This document shows positions 17,739 through 26,454 of a stretch of DNA of 64,000 nucleotides, piece by piece. Under the pieces are notes generated by a model. That model searched no databases, was not told where the DNA came from, and saw only the letters and a program-made list of their open reading frames with translations. The stretch is from NCBI RefSeq assembly GCF_016907515.1, contig NZ_JAFBBY010000001.1:5642001-5706000 (forward strand). The letters are read 5' to 3'. The DNA is from Nocardioides nitrophenolicus (GTDB taxonomy: Bacteria > Actinomycetota > Actinomycetes > Propionibacteriales > Nocardioidaceae). Made by a program: the position numbers and the translations under genes. Position 1 is the first letter of the stretch, and every line of letters begins with the position of its first letter.

Positions 17739-18569
17739 GTGACGAAGGTGGAGCAGGGTACGGAGCGAGCGGCGCGCGAGACGCGCGACCACCCGGCGGT
17801 CACCGGGGTGGCCCGGGCCGGGATGGCGGCGTACGGCGTGGTCTACGTGATCGTGGGGTGGCTGGCGGCACAGCTGGCGCTCGGCCACCCCGACGGCTCG
17901 GCGTCCGGTCAGGGTGCCCTGGAGCAGCTGCGGGACCAGCCGCTGGGCGCGGTCGTGCTGTGGTTGGTCGCGGTGGGCCTGGCCGGTCTCGTGGTGTGGG
18001 AGCTGTGTCAGGCCGTGGGCGGCCACCGCGACCAGGAGGGTGCCCGGCGGTGGCTGGCCCGAGCCGTGTCGGCGGGTCGCGGCGTCGTCTTCGCCGTGCT
18101 GGCCGTGCTCGCGGTGCGCACCGCGAGTGGCGGTGGTGCTTCAGGCGGCGGCTCTGGCGGCGGTGGCCTCACGGGGCGCCTGCTCGCGCTGCCGGTCGGG
18201 CCGGCGATGGTGGTCCTGGTCGGACTCGGGATCGCCGGCGTCGGCGTCTTCAGCATCGTCCACGCCATGTCGGACCGCTGGCGCCGGGGCGTCGAGCCGC
18301 AGGCACGCGCCGGGACGCTGGGCAGCGTGGTGACGGCGCTCGCGCGGATCGGCTTCGCGACCCGCGGCGTGGCGTTCCTGGTGCTGGCCGGGATGTTCGC
18401 GTGGAGCGGCGTCACCCACGACCCGTCGAAGTCGGGGGGCCTGGACCAGGCGATCGTCCGCTTCCGCGACGAGCCCTACGGGCCGGCGGCGATGGTCGTC
18501 GTGGCGCTCGGCCTCGGCTGCTACGGCCTGTTCCACGTCCTGCGGGCGGCCTTCCTCCGCGAGGACTGA
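17739..18569 (+). CDS. DUF1206 integral membrane protein
   Basis: A 276-residue protein with six hydrophobic segments arranged as three repeated pairs, the DUF1206 pattern: GVARAGMAAYGVVYVIVGWL, then AVSAGRGVVFAVLAVLAVRT, then ARIGFATRGVAFLVLAGMFA. Its biochemical role is unknown. GTG 17739 follows a strong GGAGGGGGG (17721-17729); an ATG 48 bp upstream lacks such a site. It ends just before a strong hairpin that probably terminates it and the facing small gene. Confidence 0.85.
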   Translation: MTKVEQGTERAARETRDHPAVTGVARAGMAAYGVVYVIVGWLAAQLALGHPDGSASGQGALEQLRDQPLGAVVLWLVAVGLAGLVVWELCQAVGGHRDQEGARRWLARAVSAGRGVVFAVLAVLAVRTASGGGASGGGSGGGGLTGRLLALPVGPAMVVLVGLGIAGVGVFSIVHAMSDRWRRGVEPQARAGTLGSVVTALARIGFATRGVAFLVLAGMFAWSGVTHDPSKSGGLDQAIVRFRDEPYGPAAMVVVALGLGCYGLFHVLRAAFLRED

Positions 18570-18587
18570 TCCGCGAGGACCGACGCG

Positions 18588-18615
18588 ACGTGCCGGGCCC
18601 GAAGGCCCGGCACGT
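18588..18615. terminator. Strong hairpin, probably a bidirectional terminator
   Basis: A perfect 12-bp stem (ACGTGCCGGGCC with GGCCCGGCACGT) closes a CGAA loop. It lies between the DUF1206 gene and the end of the small minus-strand frame. There is no long T-tract, as is usual in actinomycetes. Confidence 0.75.
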
Positions 18616-18622
18616 GCGGGAG

Positions 18623-18697
18623 TCAGCGGCTCTTCGCGACCTTGACGGCGGCGGTGACGCCGAGCGCGACGAGGGCGACGATGATGAGCTTCTTCAT
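18623..18697 (-). CDS. Small single-helix membrane peptide (24 residues)
   Basis: A short frame begins MKKLIIVALVALGVTAAVK and ends in basic residues AKSR. It is one hydrophobic helix flanked by lysines. ATG 18697-18695 follows an excellent GAAGGAG ribosome site, which is the main support. It resembles the N-terminus of DLW-39-type small actinobacterial proteins but lacks their acidic Trp-containing end, so the assignment is not secure. It is followed by the bidirectional hairpin. Confidence 0.5.
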   Translation of the reverse strand: MKKLIIVALVALGVTAAVKVAKSR

Positions 18698-18789
18698 GGG
18701 ATGGCTCCTTCGGGAGTCGAGGGGGTGGTCGGCCCCATCATGACAAGCCGGTGGGAATCCGCGCCCGGCGACGCGCGGCACGCAGCGGG

Positions 18790-20001
18790 TCAGCCCCCGA
18801 GAACCCCGCGCAGCGCGGCCAGGGTCCGGTCGACGTCGCCGCGGTCGGTGTACGGCGCCAGGCCGAGCCGGAGCCCGCCGCCCGCGGGGAGTCCCAGCGC
18901 CCGGGCGCCCTCGGCGGCGTAGAAGGTGCCGGCCGAGGCGCAGATGTCGTGGTCCGCGAGCGCGGCGACCAGCTCCTGCGGGTCGCGGCCCTCGACGGTG
19001 AGCAGCAGGGTCGGCGTACGCCGGGCCGCCCGGGACAGGACCCGCACCCCCGACAGCTCGGCCAGGCCCTGCTCCAGGACGGCGCGGAGGCCGTCCTCGT
19101 GGGCCTCGACCGCGCTCATCGCGCGGGTCAGCCGGCCCCGGCGGTCCTCGCCGGCCCGCTCCGCGACCAGCGACGCCAGCACGTCGATGGCCGCGCTGGT
19201 GCCGGCGAGCAGCTCGTACGGCAGGGTGCCGAGCTCGAAGCGCTCGGGCACGGCGTCGGTCGACGGCGCCAGCTTGGCCGGCCGCAGCCGCTCCAGGGCC
19301 GCGCGGCGAGCGACGAGGACACCACAGTGCGGTCCCAGGAACTTGTACGGCGAGCAGACCAGGTAGTCGACGTCGAGCGCCCCGAGGTCGACCGGGGCGT
19401 GGGCGACCAGGTGCACGCCGTCGACCCAGACCTCGGCGCCGTGGGAGCGCGCGAGCGCCGCGACGGCCGGCAGGTCGGGGCGGGTGCCGACCAGGTTCGA
19501 GGCGCCGGTGATGGCGACCAGCCGGGTCCGCTCCGAGAGCTGGGCGGCGACCCGCTCGACCGGGATCTCCGCGGTCTCCGGGTCCGGGTCCACCCGGCGG
19601 ACGACGGCGCCGGCGGCCGCCGCGGCGAGCACCCAGGGCCGGATGTTGGAGTCGTGGTCGAGGGTGGAGACGACGACCTCGTCGCCGGGCGCCCAGTCGG
19701 CGGCGATGGTGCGGGCCAGGTCGAAGGCGAGCTGGGTGGCGCTGCGGCCGGCGACCACGGCGTGGTCGTCGTCGGCCCCGAGCAGGTCGCCGACGGCCGT
19801 GCGGAAGCCCTGGACGACCGCCTCGGCGTTGCGGGAGGACGCGGTCACCGAGCCCCGGTTCGACAGCGGCGCGAGCAGGACCGCCCGCATCGCGTCGGCG
19901 ACCGGGCGCGGGGTCTGGGTGCCGCCGGGACCGTCGAGGAAGACGGTGCCGCCGTCGAGGGCCGGGACCAGCGAGCGCAGCCGCGCCACGTCGTACGTCA
20001 T
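18790..20001 (-). CDS. Cysteine desulfurase-like (class V, PLP) enzyme
   Basis: A 403-residue fold-type I PLP enzyme of the class V aminotransferase group, nearest the cysteine-desulfurase-like subfamily rather than IscS/SufS. FLDGPGGTQTPRPVADAM opens the domain. VDGVHLVAH holds the cofactor Asp (about 194), and CSPYKFLGPHCGVL holds the Schiff-base Lys (about 220). It could cleave a C-S or similar side chain. It is last in the minus-arm operon, and ATG 20001 overlaps the amidohydrolase stop (ATGA). A role in releasing sulfur or alanine from an island intermediate is inference only. Confidence 0.85.
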   Translation of the reverse strand: MTYDVARLRSLVPALDGGTVFLDGPGGTQTPRPVADAMRAVLLAPLSNRGSVTASSRNAEAVVQGFRTAVGDLLGADDDHAVVAGRSATQLAFDLARTIAADWAPGDEVVVSTLDHDSNIRPWVLAAAAAGAVVRRVDPDPETAEIPVERVAAQLSERTRLVAITGASNLVGTRPDLPAVAALARSHGAEVWVDGVHLVAHAPVDLGALDVDYLVCSPYKFLGPHCGVLVARRAALERLRPAKLAPSTDAVPERFELGTLPYELLAGTSAAIDVLASLVAERAGEDRRGRLTRAMSAVEAHEDGLRAVLEQGLAELSGVRVLSRAARRTPTLLLTVEGRDPQELVAALADHDICASAGTFYAAEGARALGLPAGGGLRLGLAPYTDRGDVDRTLAALRGVLGG

Positions 20002-21209
20002 CGGACCACCCCGTCCTGCAGCACCAGCCGGAGATTCTCGGCGAAGCGGCCCAGGTCGGCCCAGTCGCCGTCGAGGACGACGAGATCGGCCCGGGCGCCG
20101 GCGGTGACGGTGCCGACGTCGTCGAGACCGAGCAGCTCGGCGCCCGACCGGCTGGTCGCGAGCACCTCCGCGGGTCGCATCCCCGCCTCGGCGAGCAGGC
20201 CCAGCTCGCGGTGGTTCTGGCCGTGGGCGAACACACCGCTGTCGGTGCCCAACGCGATCCGCACCCCCGCATCGTAGGCGCGGGCGACGGCGGCGAGGTG
20301 ACCGTCCGCGATCCGGCGCGCCTTGTCCTCGACCTCCGGGGGGACCCGCATGCCCGCGTCGATCGACTCGACGAGGGCGACCGGGGCGAGCAGGGTCGGG
20401 ACCAGCCAGGCGCCGCGGTCCAGGAGCAGCTCGATCCCCTCGTCGTCGAGGTACACCCCGTGCTCGATCGAGCGCACGCCCGCGCGCAGCGCCCGGTGGA
20501 TCCCCTCCGCGCTGTGCGCATGGGCCATCACGCCGAGCCCGTGGTCCGCGGCCTCGGCGACGCAGACGGCCAGCTCGTCGGCGGAGAACTGCGGGTGGTG
20601 CGGGTCGTCGCGGGTCGACATCACGCCACCCGAGGCGCACACCTTGATCACGTCGGCCCCGGCCCGGGCCAGCTCGCGCACCCGCAGCCGCATCCCCTCG
20701 ACCCCGTCCACGACGCAGGCCGGACGCCCCGGGTGCGGGACGAGGAGCCGGACGTCGTCCCCGTGGACGGTCCACCCGTCGGCGTGGCCCCCGGTCGGGC
20801 TCAGCACCGAAACCGCCGTCCGCAGCCTCGGCCCGGGCAGCAGCCCGCGCTCCTGGGCGACCTTCATCCCGAGGTCGGCGCCACCCGCGTCGCGCACCGT
20901 CGTGACGCCGGCCGCGAGCGTCGCGGCCATCGCCCGGGCGGCCTGGAAGTACTGCAGTGAGAACGGCTCGGCCTGGAGCCGCTGGGAGTCCATCCCGTCG
21001 AACACCAGGTGGACGTGGCAGTCGACCAGGCCCGGCGCGACGACCGCACCGCTGACGTCGAGGACGTCCACCCCGCCGGCCGGCGCCGGGGCAGGCAGGT
21101 CGAGCCCGACCGCCGCGACCCGGCCCTCGGCGACGAGTACGTCGGCCCGCACCGGGGCGGTTCCGTCCCCGACGAGGACGTGACCACCCCGCAGCAGGGT
21201 GCTGGTCAT
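19998..21209 (-). CDS. Imidazolonepropionase-like metal-dependent amidohydrolase
   Basis: A 403-residue amidohydrolase-superfamily protein. The metal site is LVDCHVHL (His65, His67), then DVIKVCASGG, AHAHS, SIEHG and the terminal GTDSG Asp. The group contains HutI-like and prolidase-like enzymes that open cyclic amides or cleave peptides. In this operon it is a good candidate for ring opening of an imidazolone- or hydantoin-type intermediate, but the substrate cannot be read from sequence. It overlaps its neighbours on both sides by 4 bp. Confidence 0.88.
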   Translation of the reverse strand: MTSTLLRGGHVLVGDGTAPVRADVLVAEGRVAAVGLDLPAPAPAGGVDVLDVSGAVVAPGLVDCHVHLVFDGMDSQRLQAEPFSLQYFQAARAMAATLAAGVTTVRDAGGADLGMKVAQERGLLPGPRLRTAVSVLSPTGGHADGWTVHGDDVRLLVPHPGRPACVVDGVEGMRLRVRELARAGADVIKVCASGGVMSTRDDPHHPQFSADELAVCVAEAADHGLGVMAHAHSAEGIHRALRAGVRSIEHGVYLDDEGIELLLDRGAWLVPTLLAPVALVESIDAGMRVPPEVEDKARRIADGHLAAVARAYDAGVRIALGTDSGVFAHGQNHRELGLLAEAGMRPAEVLATSRSGAELLGLDDVGTVTAGARADLVVLDGDWADLGRFAENLRLVLQDGVVR

Positions 21210-22285
21210 CCAGCGATCTCCTCGACCGCCCGGAAGTCGGTGTCGTAGCCGAACCGGCGGGGACCGCTGATCTCGACGCCGGCCGGGGTGCGCCAGTGCG
21301 CGTCGGCCGGCAGGCCGATCACCGCGACCCGGTAGCCGTAGCGGATCACCTCGGACGGGATCGGCTCGCCGGAGTCCAGCTCCATCGCCATGATCAGGTC
21401 CGGGGTGGTCGCCACGAACTCGCCGTTGCGGGTGGCCGCCAGGTTCTCGTTCTGGAAGTACATGACGAACTCCTGGCCCTCGAAGGCGTCCAGGCCCACC
21501 ATGGTCGCCTCGCCGATGGTCCAGCCGTCCTTGTTCTGGCGCTGCACGGACTGCACCTTGCCGGTGAACAGCAGCACGCCGTCCTGCTGGTCGAGCACCG
21601 CCTGCACCGGGTTGACGTGCTGCTCGCGGGCCTCGCGGATGGCGCGGCCGATGTCGGAGGCCGTCGTGAGCGCGCCGCGGACCAGCCGCTGCTTCGCCTC
21701 GGCGCCGGTCATCGGGTAGAGCGCCATCGCGGCGTTCGCACCGCTCGCCAGGACGCCGGCCCGGGCGTAGTCCTCGGCCCAGGCGTTGGTCGCGGTCTCG
21801 GCGAACATGGTGTTGCCGTGCTCGTCGAGCATCACGAAGGGCGTCGCCTTGCCGCCGTAGAGGGTCGGGGTGACCATCTCCAGCTTCGGGAAGGCCCGGC
21901 CCATGCCGTCGGCGTCGATGACCGGTACGCCGGACGGACCGGCACAGGCGAAGGGGGTCACGGCGTTGAGGCCGCCGGCCTCGGCCGGGCACACGTAGTC
22001 GTACTTCTGGCCGGTGAACCGCTCCAGCTCCTGCAGCACGCGCTCGTACTCCGCGGCGCGCGGCAGCTTCTCGATCAGCACGCCGGGGGCGCCGATGCCG
22101 GCGATGAACACGATGTTGGCGTCGTCCGGCACCTCCTCGAGATCCACCAGCGGCACCGGGCCGTGCTTGCGGATCGCGTCGCGGGCCAGCAGCATCCCGA
22201 CGTGGGGGTCGCCGCCGCCGCCGGAGCCGAGGATCGTCGATCCGAGGGTCATGTCGAGCAGTGCCTGCTCGTCGATCAGCTTCAT
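21206..22285 (-). CDS. DUF917 / S-methyl-thiohydantoin desulfurase-family protein, copy 1
   Basis: A 359-residue DUF917 (S-Me-THD) protein. The Gly-rich start TILGSGGGGDPHVGMLLARD and the middle EAGGLNAVTPFACAGPSGVPVIDADGMGRAFPKLEM are diagnostic. Family members are found next to hydantoinase-like proteins, and the Pfam name reflects desulfurisation of an S-methyl thiohydantoin. It forms a coupled pair (ATGA) with the HyuA-like gene upstream. A second such pair, arranged the same way, is at 27.8-30.4 kb. Confidence 0.9.
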   Translation of the reverse strand: MKLIDEQALLDMTLGSTILGSGGGGDPHVGMLLARDAIRKHGPVPLVDLEEVPDDANIVFIAGIGAPGVLIEKLPRAAEYERVLQELERFTGQKYDYVCPAEAGGLNAVTPFACAGPSGVPVIDADGMGRAFPKLEMVTPTLYGGKATPFVMLDEHGNTMFAETATNAWAEDYARAGVLASGANAAMALYPMTGAEAKQRLVRGALTTASDIGRAIREAREQHVNPVQAVLDQQDGVLLFTGKVQSVQRQNKDGWTIGEATMVGLDAFEGQEFVMYFQNENLAATRNGEFVATTPDLIMAMELDSGEPIPSEVIRYGYRVAVIGLPADAHWRTPAGVEISGPRRFGYDTDFRAVEEIAG

Positions 22286-23847
22286 GCCAGTGCACCTTCC
22301 AGCTCGCTCTTGGTGGCCGTGAACGGCCCGACTGCCTTGATCCGGACGTGGACCGCGCCGCCACCGGGCAGGTGGGTGAGCGGCACGTCCTCCACGTCGA
22401 TGACCCGGACCAGCTCCGGGTCCGCGCCGGCCTCGACGGCGAGCCGGCAGGCCTCCTCCTCGGCCTCGGCCAGCACCTCGGCCCGGGTCCGGGTGGCCAG
22501 CGAGTAGGTGCGGTCCACCTCTCCCCCGGCCTCGGCGAACGCCGCGCCGACGGCGTTGGCCACCCCGGCCTGGTCGGGGATGACCAGGTCCTCGAGCCCG
22601 GGCACCGCCTTGAGCAGCGGGGCACCCCCGCCGACCACGATCACCGGTACGGCGTCCTCACTGAGCTTGGTCCGCTCCACGGCGTGCACCAGCCGGTCGC
22701 GTACGACGCCCAGCGCGCGCTCGGTCGTGGCGGCGTCGATCCCGGCGGCGCGGGCGGCCTCGCCCACCTCGGGCGCGCCGGCCGCGACCGCGACGTCGGT
22801 GAAGGTCACCGTGGATCCGCCGAACACCAGCGCCTCCTCGGTGATCCGGTAGCCCACGCTCTCCGGACCGACGACCGCGCCACCGTCGGCGACGATGGTG
22901 CCGCCGCCGAGGGCCAGCGAGAAGACGTCGGGGATCCGGAAGTTGCTGCGGACCCCGGCGAGGCTCATCGCGACCGTGGACTCCCGAGGGAAGCCGTTCT
23001 GCAGCAGGCCGATGTCGCTCGTCGTACCGCCCACGTCGACGACCACGCCGTCCTGCAGGCCGGTCAGCAGCGCCGCGCCGCGCATCGAGTTGGTCGGTCC
23101 CGAGGCGATGGTGAAGATCGGGTAGGCCCGGGCCCGGTCGAGGGACATCACGGTGCCGTCGTTCTGCGAGAGCAGCACGGGCGCGGCGATGCCGACCCCG
23201 GCGACGACCTTCTCGAGGCCGTCCACGACGTTCTCGGCGAGGCCGAGCAGCGCGGCGTTGAGGATGGTCGCGTTCTCCCGCTCGAGGAGCCCGACCCGGC
23301 CGACGTCGGCCGACTTGGTGATGGTCGCGTCCGGCAGCTCCTCGGCGAGGATCGCGGCGGCCCGGTCCTCGGGCTCCGGGTTGACCGAGGAGAACACCGA
23401 GCTGAGCGCGACCCGGCGCAGGCCCGCGGCGCGGATCTCCGCGGCGATGGCGCGCAGTCCGGGCTCGTCGAGCTCGGAGAGCAGCCGGCCGTCGAACTGG
23501 GAGCCGCCGGCGCACACGAAGATGTGCTCGCCGACGACCGCGCGCAGGTGCTCGGGCCAGCCGCTGTGCGGGAACATGCTCTGCGGCGGGGTGGCCAGCC
23601 GCACGAAGGCGACCGGCTCGAGGCCGCGGGCCTGGGCGATGGCGTTGATGAAGTGGGTCGTGCCGATGAAGACCGACGAGACGTCCGCGGCGTCGACGTC
23701 GTGGAGCACCTCGGTGAGGGCGACGAGGATGCCGGACGTGACGTCGGGGGTGGTCGGGCTCTTGGTCGAGGCCACGACCCGGGAGCCGTCGAGGACGGCG
23801 GCGTCGGTGTTCGTGCCACCGACATCGACTCCGATGCGCAGGGACAT
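22282..23847 (-). CDS. Hydantoinase/oxoprolinase family protein (HyuA-like), copy 1
   Basis: A 521-residue protein of the ATP-binding hydantoinase A/oxoprolinase fold. The N-terminal phosphate loop is GVDVGGTNTDAAVL. TTHFINAIAQARGLEPVAFVRLAT, ASGPTNSMRGAALL and VVDVGGTTSDIGLL are ASKHA-type motifs. It is the length of an A subunit; no HyuB partner gene is present, and a DUF917 gene takes that place. Probable action: ATP-dependent handling of a cyclic imide such as a hydantoin or oxoproline. It follows the importer permease by 45 bp in the minus-arm operon. Confidence 0.9.
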   Translation of the reverse strand: MSLRIGVDVGGTNTDAAVLDGSRVVASTKSPTTPDVTSGILVALTEVLHDVDAADVSSVFIGTTHFINAIAQARGLEPVAFVRLATPPQSMFPHSGWPEHLRAVVGEHIFVCAGGSQFDGRLLSELDEPGLRAIAAEIRAAGLRRVALSSVFSSVNPEPEDRAAAILAEELPDATITKSADVGRVGLLERENATILNAALLGLAENVVDGLEKVVAGVGIAAPVLLSQNDGTVMSLDRARAYPIFTIASGPTNSMRGAALLTGLQDGVVVDVGGTTSDIGLLQNGFPRESTVAMSLAGVRSNFRIPDVFSLALGGGTIVADGGAVVGPESVGYRITEEALVFGGSTVTFTDVAVAAGAPEVGEAARAAGIDAATTERALGVVRDRLVHAVERTKLSEDAVPVIVVGGGAPLLKAVPGLEDLVIPDQAGVANAVGAAFAEAGGEVDRTYSLATRTRAEVLAEAEEEACRLAVEAGADPELVRVIDVEDVPLTHLPGGGAVHVRIKAVGPFTATKSELEGALA

Positions 23848-23892
23848 GGGGAACTTCCTCTCGAGAGGGGTGGAGGCGCGGGGGTGCGCAGG

Positions 23893-24888
23893 TCAGTCGC
23901 GGCGGGCGCGGTCGATGCCGACGGCCACGAGGAGGACGACGCCCTGCACGGCGCCGATCCAGAACTGGGGCATCCCGCTGAGCAGCAGGATGTTGGCGAG
24001 CACGACGAGGAACAGGATCCCGAGCAGGGTGCCGAACAGGCTGCCCTGGCCGCCGGAGAACCGGGTGCCGCCGAGCAGCACCGCGGTCAGCGCGAAGAAC
24101 TCGTTGCCGAGCCCGGCCGAGGGATCCGCCGCGCCGAGGTTGCCGAGCAGCAGCAGGCCGGCGACGCCCGCGCACAGGGAGCAGATGCCGTAGCAGGCCA
24201 TGGTGATCGCGGTGACCGGGAGACCCGCGAGGCGGGCGGCCTCGCGGTTGCTGCCCACGGCGTACACGTTGCGGCCGAAGACGGTGCGGTTGAGCACCAC
24301 CCACAGCAGCGCGAACACGACCGCCGCGACCACGATCGGGGTGCGGATGCCGAGCACCTCGCCGTTGGCGAGGGTGTCGAGCGCGGGGCTGTGGACCGGC
24401 TTGCTCGCGCCGTCGAGGATCACCCGAAGCAGGCTCGGCAGGATCGTGTACGTCGCCAGGGTGACGATGAAGTAGTTCATCCGGGCCCGGGTGATCAGCA
24501 GTCCGTGGACGACGGCGCCGATCGCGGTGGCCGCGAGCAGGCAGACCACGATCATCAGCCCGTCGGTGAAGACATGGCCGACCAGCAGGTAGACCAGGCC
24601 CCCGGTGAAGCCCTGGACCGCGCCGGTCGACAGGTCGAAGCCGACCTGCAGGACGACGAAGGTCTGCCCGAGCGCCATGATCAGCACGGCCGAGTAGGTC
24701 GCCAGCTGCAGCATCAGGTACTCGGTGTCCCGCATCTGGGCGACGAAGGGCATCGAGCCGAGGAACATCGCGAGCAGGATCAGGCCGAACAGCGTCTGCT
24801 GGCGCAGCGTCGGCGGCAGCGCCCGGACCCGGTCGAGCACCGGGTTGCCCGAGCCGGAGGGCTCCACGGGAGCGGTCACGGCGGTCAT
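23893..24888 (-). CDS. RbsC-type ABC transporter permease
   Basis: A 331-residue membrane protein with about nine hydrophobic segments. It belongs to the ribose/autoinducer permease family (BPD_transp_2): LGQTFVVLQVGFDLSTGAVQGFTGG near the first third, and GRNVYAVGSNREAARLAGLPV as the conserved cytoplasmic loop. ATG 24888 overlaps the ATPase stop (ATGA). With the neighbouring ATPase and binding protein it forms an importer; substrate identity is unknown. Confidence 0.92.
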   Translation of the reverse strand: MTAVTAPVEPSGSGNPVLDRVRALPPTLRQQTLFGLILLAMFLGSMPFVAQMRDTEYLMLQLATYSAVLIMALGQTFVVLQVGFDLSTGAVQGFTGGLVYLLVGHVFTDGLMIVVCLLAATAIGAVVHGLLITRARMNYFIVTLATYTILPSLLRVILDGASKPVHSPALDTLANGEVLGIRTPIVVAAVVFALLWVVLNRTVFGRNVYAVGSNREAARLAGLPVTAITMACYGICSLCAGVAGLLLLGNLGAADPSAGLGNEFFALTAVLLGGTRFSGGQGSLFGTLLGILFLVVLANILLLSGMPQFWIGAVQGVVLLVAVGIDRARRD

Positions 24889-26444
24889 GCGAGCACCTCT
24901 TCCAGGTTGTCGGTGGGATCGGTCGGAGGCACGGCGGCCGGCGCGGTCGCGCCGAGCGACGCCGCGAGCACCTCGTCGGGCGTGGTGGCCGAGCAGTGCC
25001 GGTCGAGCACCACCCGGCCGTCGTAGAGCACGACGATGCGGTCGGCGAGCGCGAACAGCTCCTCGAACTCGCTGCAGACCACGAGCACCGCGGTGCCCTC
25101 CTCGGCGCTGGCGACCAGGGCGTCGTGGATCGCGCTGCGGGCCGCCGCGTCGACGCCCTGGGTGGGCTCGTCGGCGATCACGACCCTGGGCCGTCCGGCG
25201 AGGGCGCGGGCCACCGCGACCTTCTGCTGGTTGCCGCCGGAGAGCAGCCCGGCCTGCTTGTCGGGCAGCGGCGGCCGGATGTCGTACGACGCCACCAGGC
25301 TCCGCCCCACTCGGCGCTCGCCGCGCCGCGACCGGAACGGCCCGGTGCGCAGCGTGCTGTCGCCCTGGCCGAGCAGCAGGTTGGCCTCGACGCTCTGGTT
25401 GCCCATGATCGCGGCCGCGTGCCGGTCCTCGGGGACGTAGGCGATGCCCGCGGCGCGTGCGGACCGGATGCTCCCGGTCCGCACGCTCGTCCCGGCGACC
25501 GTCACCGTGCCGTGCGCCGGATGCGACCCGGCGAGCGCGGCGGCCAGGCGCGAGCGGCCGCTGCCGCTCTGCCCGGCCACGCCGACGATCTCGCCGGCGC
25601 GGACGACCAGCTCGGGCACGTCCAGCCCCCGCCAGCCCTTCAGGCCGGTGGCCCGGAGCACCGCCGGGGCGTCGGCCGGCGCGCGGTGGTCGCGGTCCAC
25701 GCGCGACTCGGCGGACAGCAGCGCGACGATCTCGCGCTCGGTCTGCGGGGTGACCGCGCAGTCGAGCTGGACCCGGCCGTTGCGCAGGGCGACCACGTCG
25801 TCGGCGAGCTCGAGCACGTCCTTGAGGCGGTGCGACACGATCAGGACGGTGCCGCCGCGCTCCCGGAAGGAGCGCACCAGTGCGTGCAGCGCGACCACGC
25901 CGTCCTCGTCGAGCACCGCCGTCGGCTCGTCCAGCAGCAGCACCTGGGGATCGCGGGCCATCGCCGCCGCGAGCTGCACGAGCTGACGCGTGGACTTGTT
26001 CAGCGAGCCGGTCGGCCGGTCCAGCACGTCGGCGGGAAGCAGTCCCGCGACGTGCCGGGCCGCGAACCGCCGGGCCTTGCGGTCGTTAAGCAAGAACCCG
26101 GTGCGACGCGCCGGACTGACCAGGCTGACGTTCTGCCACACGGTGAGGTGCCCGGCCAGGGTCGGCTCCTGCGGAACCAGGACCACCCCGGCGTCGAGCG
26201 CGGAGTGGACCGAGCGGACCTCGTGCGAGCCGAAGGCGAGCACCCGGCCGGCCGAGGGAGCCAGCAGCCCCGCGAGGATGCGCAGCAGCGTGCTCTTGCC
26301 GGACCCGTTCGCGCCGACCACGGCGGTGACCCGTCCCGGGGCGAAGCTCAGCTCGACCTCGTCTAGGGCGAGGGTCGGACCGAACCGGCGGGACACGGAC
26401 ACGACCGACAGCGCGGGTGTCGTCTCGAGACGGTGGGCGTTCAC
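24885..26444 (-). CDS. RbsA-type tandem ABC transporter ATPase
   Basis: A 519-residue double-domain ATPase of a CUT2-type importer. Domain 1 has Walker A VVGANGSGKST, Walker B VLLLDEPTAV and H-loop SHRL, but its signature reads LNKSTRQLV instead of LSGGQ. Domain 2 has a substituted Walker A (GQSGSGRSR) with an intact LLSGGNQQKVAVARAL signature and ADEPTQGVD. Such asymmetry is usual for RbsA-like proteins, leaving one competent site. GTG 26444-26442 lies 10 bp after the binding-protein stop; the longer frame upstream reads through that gene. Confidence 0.9.
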   Translation of the reverse strand: MNAHRLETTPALSVVSVSRRFGPTLALDEVELSFAPGRVTAVVGANGSGKSTLLRILAGLLAPSAGRVLAFGSHEVRSVHSALDAGVVLVPQEPTLAGHLTVWQNVSLVSPARRTGFLLNDRKARRFAARHVAGLLPADVLDRPTGSLNKSTRQLVQLAAAMARDPQVLLLDEPTAVLDEDGVVALHALVRSFRERGGTVLIVSHRLKDVLELADDVVALRNGRVQLDCAVTPQTEREIVALLSAESRVDRDHRAPADAPAVLRATGLKGWRGLDVPELVVRAGEIVGVAGQSGSGRSRLAAALAGSHPAHGTVTVAGTSVRTGSIRSARAAGIAYVPEDRHAAAIMGNQSVEANLLLGQGDSTLRTGPFRSRRGERRVGRSLVASYDIRPPLPDKQAGLLSGGNQQKVAVARALAGRPRVVIADEPTQGVDAAARSAIHDALVASAEEGTAVLVVCSEFEELFALADRIVVLYDGRVVLDRHCSATTPDEVLAASLGATAPAAVPPTDPTDNLEEVLA

Positions 26445-26454
26445 GGCCGGTGCC

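Noticed and set aside
23856..23867. Palindrome CCTCTCGAGAGG before the first HyuA-like gene
   Set aside because: It overlaps the ribosome site, has no loop to form a useful hairpin and no second copy in the island, so an operator role is not supported.
22261..25026. A 921-codon open frame on the plus strand opposite the island importer genes
   Set aside because: Low-complexity Gly/Asp/Arg/His translation typical of antisense frames; the minus-strand genes have clear motifs.
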